DNA of 64,000 nucleotides from Pseudomonas fontis. Its GTDB lineage: Bacteria > Pseudomonadota > Gammaproteobacteria > Pseudomonadales > Pseudomonadaceae. Shown here piece by piece: positions 62,041 through 64,000 of the stretch. Each line of letters starts with the position of its first letter. Position 1 is the stretch's first letter. Made by a program: the position numbers and the translations under genes. The notes under the pieces are model-generated. The model made no database searches, was not told where the DNA came from, and worked only from the letters and a program-made list of their open reading frames with translations. The stretch covers positions 248,001-312,000 of the forward strand of contig NZ_JAMDGY010000024.1 of the NCBI RefSeq assembly GCF_028656955.1, given 5' to 3'.

Positions 62041-64000
62041 TCAGGCGATTGGGCCACGAGGATAGCGCCGCAGCTTCTCGACCAGTTCGGCGCCGGGAAT
62101 CGGCCGGTCGAACAGGTAGCCCTGGCCGACGTCGCAACGGTGGCGGCGCAGGAAGGCCAGCTGCTCGGCGGTTTCGATGCCTTCGGCGACCACCTTGAGC
62201 TTGAGGTTGTGGGCCATGGCCACCACCGCCGAGGTGATTTCCATGTCGTCCTGGTTGTCCGGGATCTCGTGGATGAAGCTGCGATCGATCTTGATGATGT
62301 CGATCGGGAATTTCTTCAGGTAGCTGAGCGAGGAATAGCCGGTGCCGAAATCGTCCATGGCCAGGGTCAGGCCCAGTTGCTTGAGCTGGTCGAGCTGGCG
62401 GTGGGTGTCTTCGGTGGCTTCCAGCAGCAGGCCTTCGGTCAGCTCCAGCTCCAGCAGGTGCGGGGGCAGGGCTTCTTCCTTGAGGATGTTGGCAATCGAG
62501 GCCACCAGGTCAGGGTCGGAGAACTGCTTGGGCGACAAGTTGATCGCCACCTGCAGGTTGCCCAGCCCCTCGGCGCTCAGTTGCATGCTCATGCGGCAGG
62601 CCTGGCGGGCGATCCACTTGCCGATGGGGATGATCAGGCCGGTTTCTTCGGCCACGCTGATGAACTGGTCCGGGCGGATCATGCCCTTTTCCGGGTGGTT
62701 CCAGCGCAGCAGCGCCTCCAGCCCGAGCAGGCGCCCGCTGCGCAGGCACAGCTTGGGCTGGTAGAAGACATCCAGCTCGTTCTGGGTCAGGGCGCGGCGC
62801 AGGTTGTTCTCGACGAACAGCTTGTAGCTGGCCTCGGCGTTCAGTGCCTCGGTGAAGACCTGCACCTGGTGTTTGCCGTTGGCCTTGGCCTTGTGCAGCG
62901 CCAGGCCTGCGTTCTTCATCAGGGTTTGCGGGTCGCGCCCGTGCAGCGGCGCGCAGGCCAGGCCTACGGAGCCGGTGACGTTGATCAGCTGGTTGTCGAC
63001 GAACATCGGCTTGTCGAGGGTGCGCAGCAGTAGCAGGGCGGTTTGCTGGCCGCTCTCCAGGGTGGTGTCTTCGAGCAGCACGGCAAATTCGTTGCTGGCA
63101 AAGCGCGCCAGGCTGCCGCCGGGGCTCAGGCTGTTGCGCAGGCGCCGGGCCAGGCTGATCAGCAGCTTGTCGCCGGTGTGGTGGCCGAGGCTGTCGTTGA
63201 TCCGCTTGAAGTTGTCGATGTCTACCAGCAGCAGGCAGATCGGGCTGTCGCTGTCGCGCTCGAAGCGTTCATCGAGGCTGCGGATGAACGCCGGGCGGTT
63301 GCCCAGGCTGGTCAGGTTGTCGGTGTAAGCCAGGCGCTCGATGCGCTGCTGGGCCAACTTGGACTGGGTGATGTCTTCGTAGATGCCGATGTAGTGGGTC
63401 AGTTCGCGGTTGTCCCCGTAGACCTTGGAGATCGACAGCTGGCCCCAGTAGGGTTCGAGGTTCTTGCGTCGGCTTTTGAATTCGCCTTGCCAGCTGTTGC
63501 CCATGGCCAGGCTCGACGGTGAGTCGAACAGCAGCTCGCTGAGGTTTTCCAGGGCCGAGAGCTCCGACAGGCGATGGCCGTGGACTTCCTCGGTGCTGTA
63601 CTGGGTGATGGCGGTGAAGCTTGGGTTGACGTACTCGACCACGCCGTCGCGGTTGACCAGCAGGAAGGCGTTGGCGCTTTGCTCGACGGCGCGCTGGAAC
63701 AGGTGCAGGGCGCTGGTGGCGGTGCGGCGGTTGTGGTTGTTGATGACCTGGGCGAACTGGTCGGCCAGTTCGCCGGCGAAGGCGATTTCGTCGGTTTGCC
63801 AGGCGCGCGGGCTGCCGGTCTGTTCCAGGCAGAGCACGCCAACCACCTGGCCGTCGATGCGGATGCTGGCGTCGAGCATGGCATTGATGTCGCGCGGGCG
63901 CAGGCTTTCGGCCATGTCGCGGGTGCGTGGGTCGTGGTTGGCGTTGTGCGCGTCGATGGCCCGGCTGGTGTGCAGGGCTTCGAGGTAGTCGGGGAAGCGG
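62041..64000 (-). CDS. GAF-PAS-GGDEF-EAL c-di-GMP protein, 5' end cut by window edge
   Basis: Partial signalling protein; the reading frame stays open to position 64000. In order: part of a GAF domain (up to about VCLEQTGSPRAWQTDEIAFA region), a PAS domain (AFLLVNRDGVVEYVNPSFTA), a GGDEF-type domain and an EAL domain. The GGDEF signature is degenerate (ARFASNEFAVLL instead of GGDEF), so diguanylate cyclase activity is unlikely. EAL motifs are intact: LEALLRWNHPEKG, AINLSPKQFS, LELELTEGLLLE, MDDFGTGYSSLSY, IKIDRSFI and AEGIET. It is probably a c-di-GMP phosphodiesterase. Confidence 0.9.
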   Translation of the reverse strand, partial: RFPDYLEALHTSRAIDAHNANHDPRTRDMAESLRPRDINAMLDASIRIDGQVVGVLCLEQTGSPRAWQTDEIAFAGELADQFAQVINNHNRRTATSALHLFQRAVEQSANAFLLVNRDGVVEYVNPSFTAITQYSTEEVHGHRLSELSALENLSELLFDSPSSLAMGNSWQGEFKSRRKNLEPYWGQLSISKVYGDNRELTHYIGIYEDITQSKLAQQRIERLAYTDNLTSLGNRPAFIRSLDERFERDSDSPICLLLVDIDNFKRINDSLGHHTGDKLLISLARRLRNSLSPGGSLARFASNEFAVLLEDTTLESGQQTALLLLRTLDKPMFVDNQLINVTGSVGLACAPLHGRDPQTLMKNAGLALHKAKANGKHQVQVFTEALNAEASYKLFVENNLRRALTQNELDVFYQPKLCLRSGRLLGLEALLRWNHPEKGMIRPDQFISVAEETGLIIPIGKWIARQACRMSMQLSAEGLGNLQVAINLSPKQFSDPDLVASIANILKEEALPPHLLELELTEGLLLEATEDTHRQLDQLKQLGLTLAMDDFGTGYSSLSYLKKFPIDIIKIDRSFIHEIPDNQDDMEITSAVVAMAHNLKLKVVAEGIETAEQLAFLRRHRCDVGQGYLFDRPIPGAELVEKLRRYPRGPIA

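Overview
The window is high-GC (roughly 62-65%) Pseudomonas chromosome, most like the P. putida group. This is inferred from gene content and order: bet-cbc-sda-gbdR, cdhBAC-caiX-cdhR, a dipeptidase-like gene with dgcAB and an ETF pair, gbcA/gbcB, then ltaE-glyA-soxBDAG-purU-fdhA. It is also supported by abundant REP-type palindromes. The first gene (betA) and the last (a GAF/PAS/GGDEF/EAL protein) run off the window edges.

Layout. 1-9.6 kb: choline import (betT, cbcXWV) and oxidation to glycine betaine (betBA, repressor betI). 10-13 kb: L-serine dehydratase and the regulator gbdR. 13-18 kb: carnitine catabolism (cdhB, cdhA, cdhC), its binding protein caiX and regulator cdhR. 18.0-26.3 kb: an accessory stretch with a lone class I HMG-CoA reductase, DUF3010 and LprI-like genes, a two-component system, a beta-lactamase-fold lipoprotein lacking its SxxK residues, and a type VI secretion Hcp/effector/immunity module followed by a decayed second immunity gene. 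26.7-37.9 kb: dimethylglycine demethylation (dgcAB, etfA/etfB and two conserved accessory genes) and glycine-betaine demethylation (gbcA, gbcB). A non-coding array of DnaA boxes lies between etfB and gbcA. 38-44 kb: an NCS1 permease, two chemoreceptors and a ZapA-like pair. 44-54.5 kb: threonine aldolase, serine hydroxymethyltransferase, heterotetrameric sarcosine oxidase, formyl-THF deformylase and formaldehyde dehydrogenase. 54.7-64 kb: small envelope proteins, an acyltransferase, creBCD, a glutathione transferase, msrA and a c-di-GMP protein.

How the genes fit together: choline -> betaine aldehyde -> glycine betaine (BetA, BetB); carnitine -> 3-dehydrocarnitine -> betainyl-CoA -> glycine betaine (CdhA, CdhC, CdhB); glycine betaine -> dimethylglycine (GbcAB) -> sarcosine (DgcAB) -> glycine (SoxBDAG) -> serine (GlyA) -> pyruvate (serine dehydratase). 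PurU and FdhA deal with the released one-carbon units. GbdR and CdhR are the likely activators, and direct repeats with 21-bp spacing lie in two of the control regions.

The most unusual features are: (i) eight perfect DnaA boxes within 2 kb, five of them in a four-unit non-coding array with fixed internal spacing; (ii) the isolated class I HMG-CoA reductase; (iii) the Hcp-DUF4225 effector module with a decayed immunity duplicate; (iv) several enzyme-family proteins lacking canonical catalytic or metal-binding residues.
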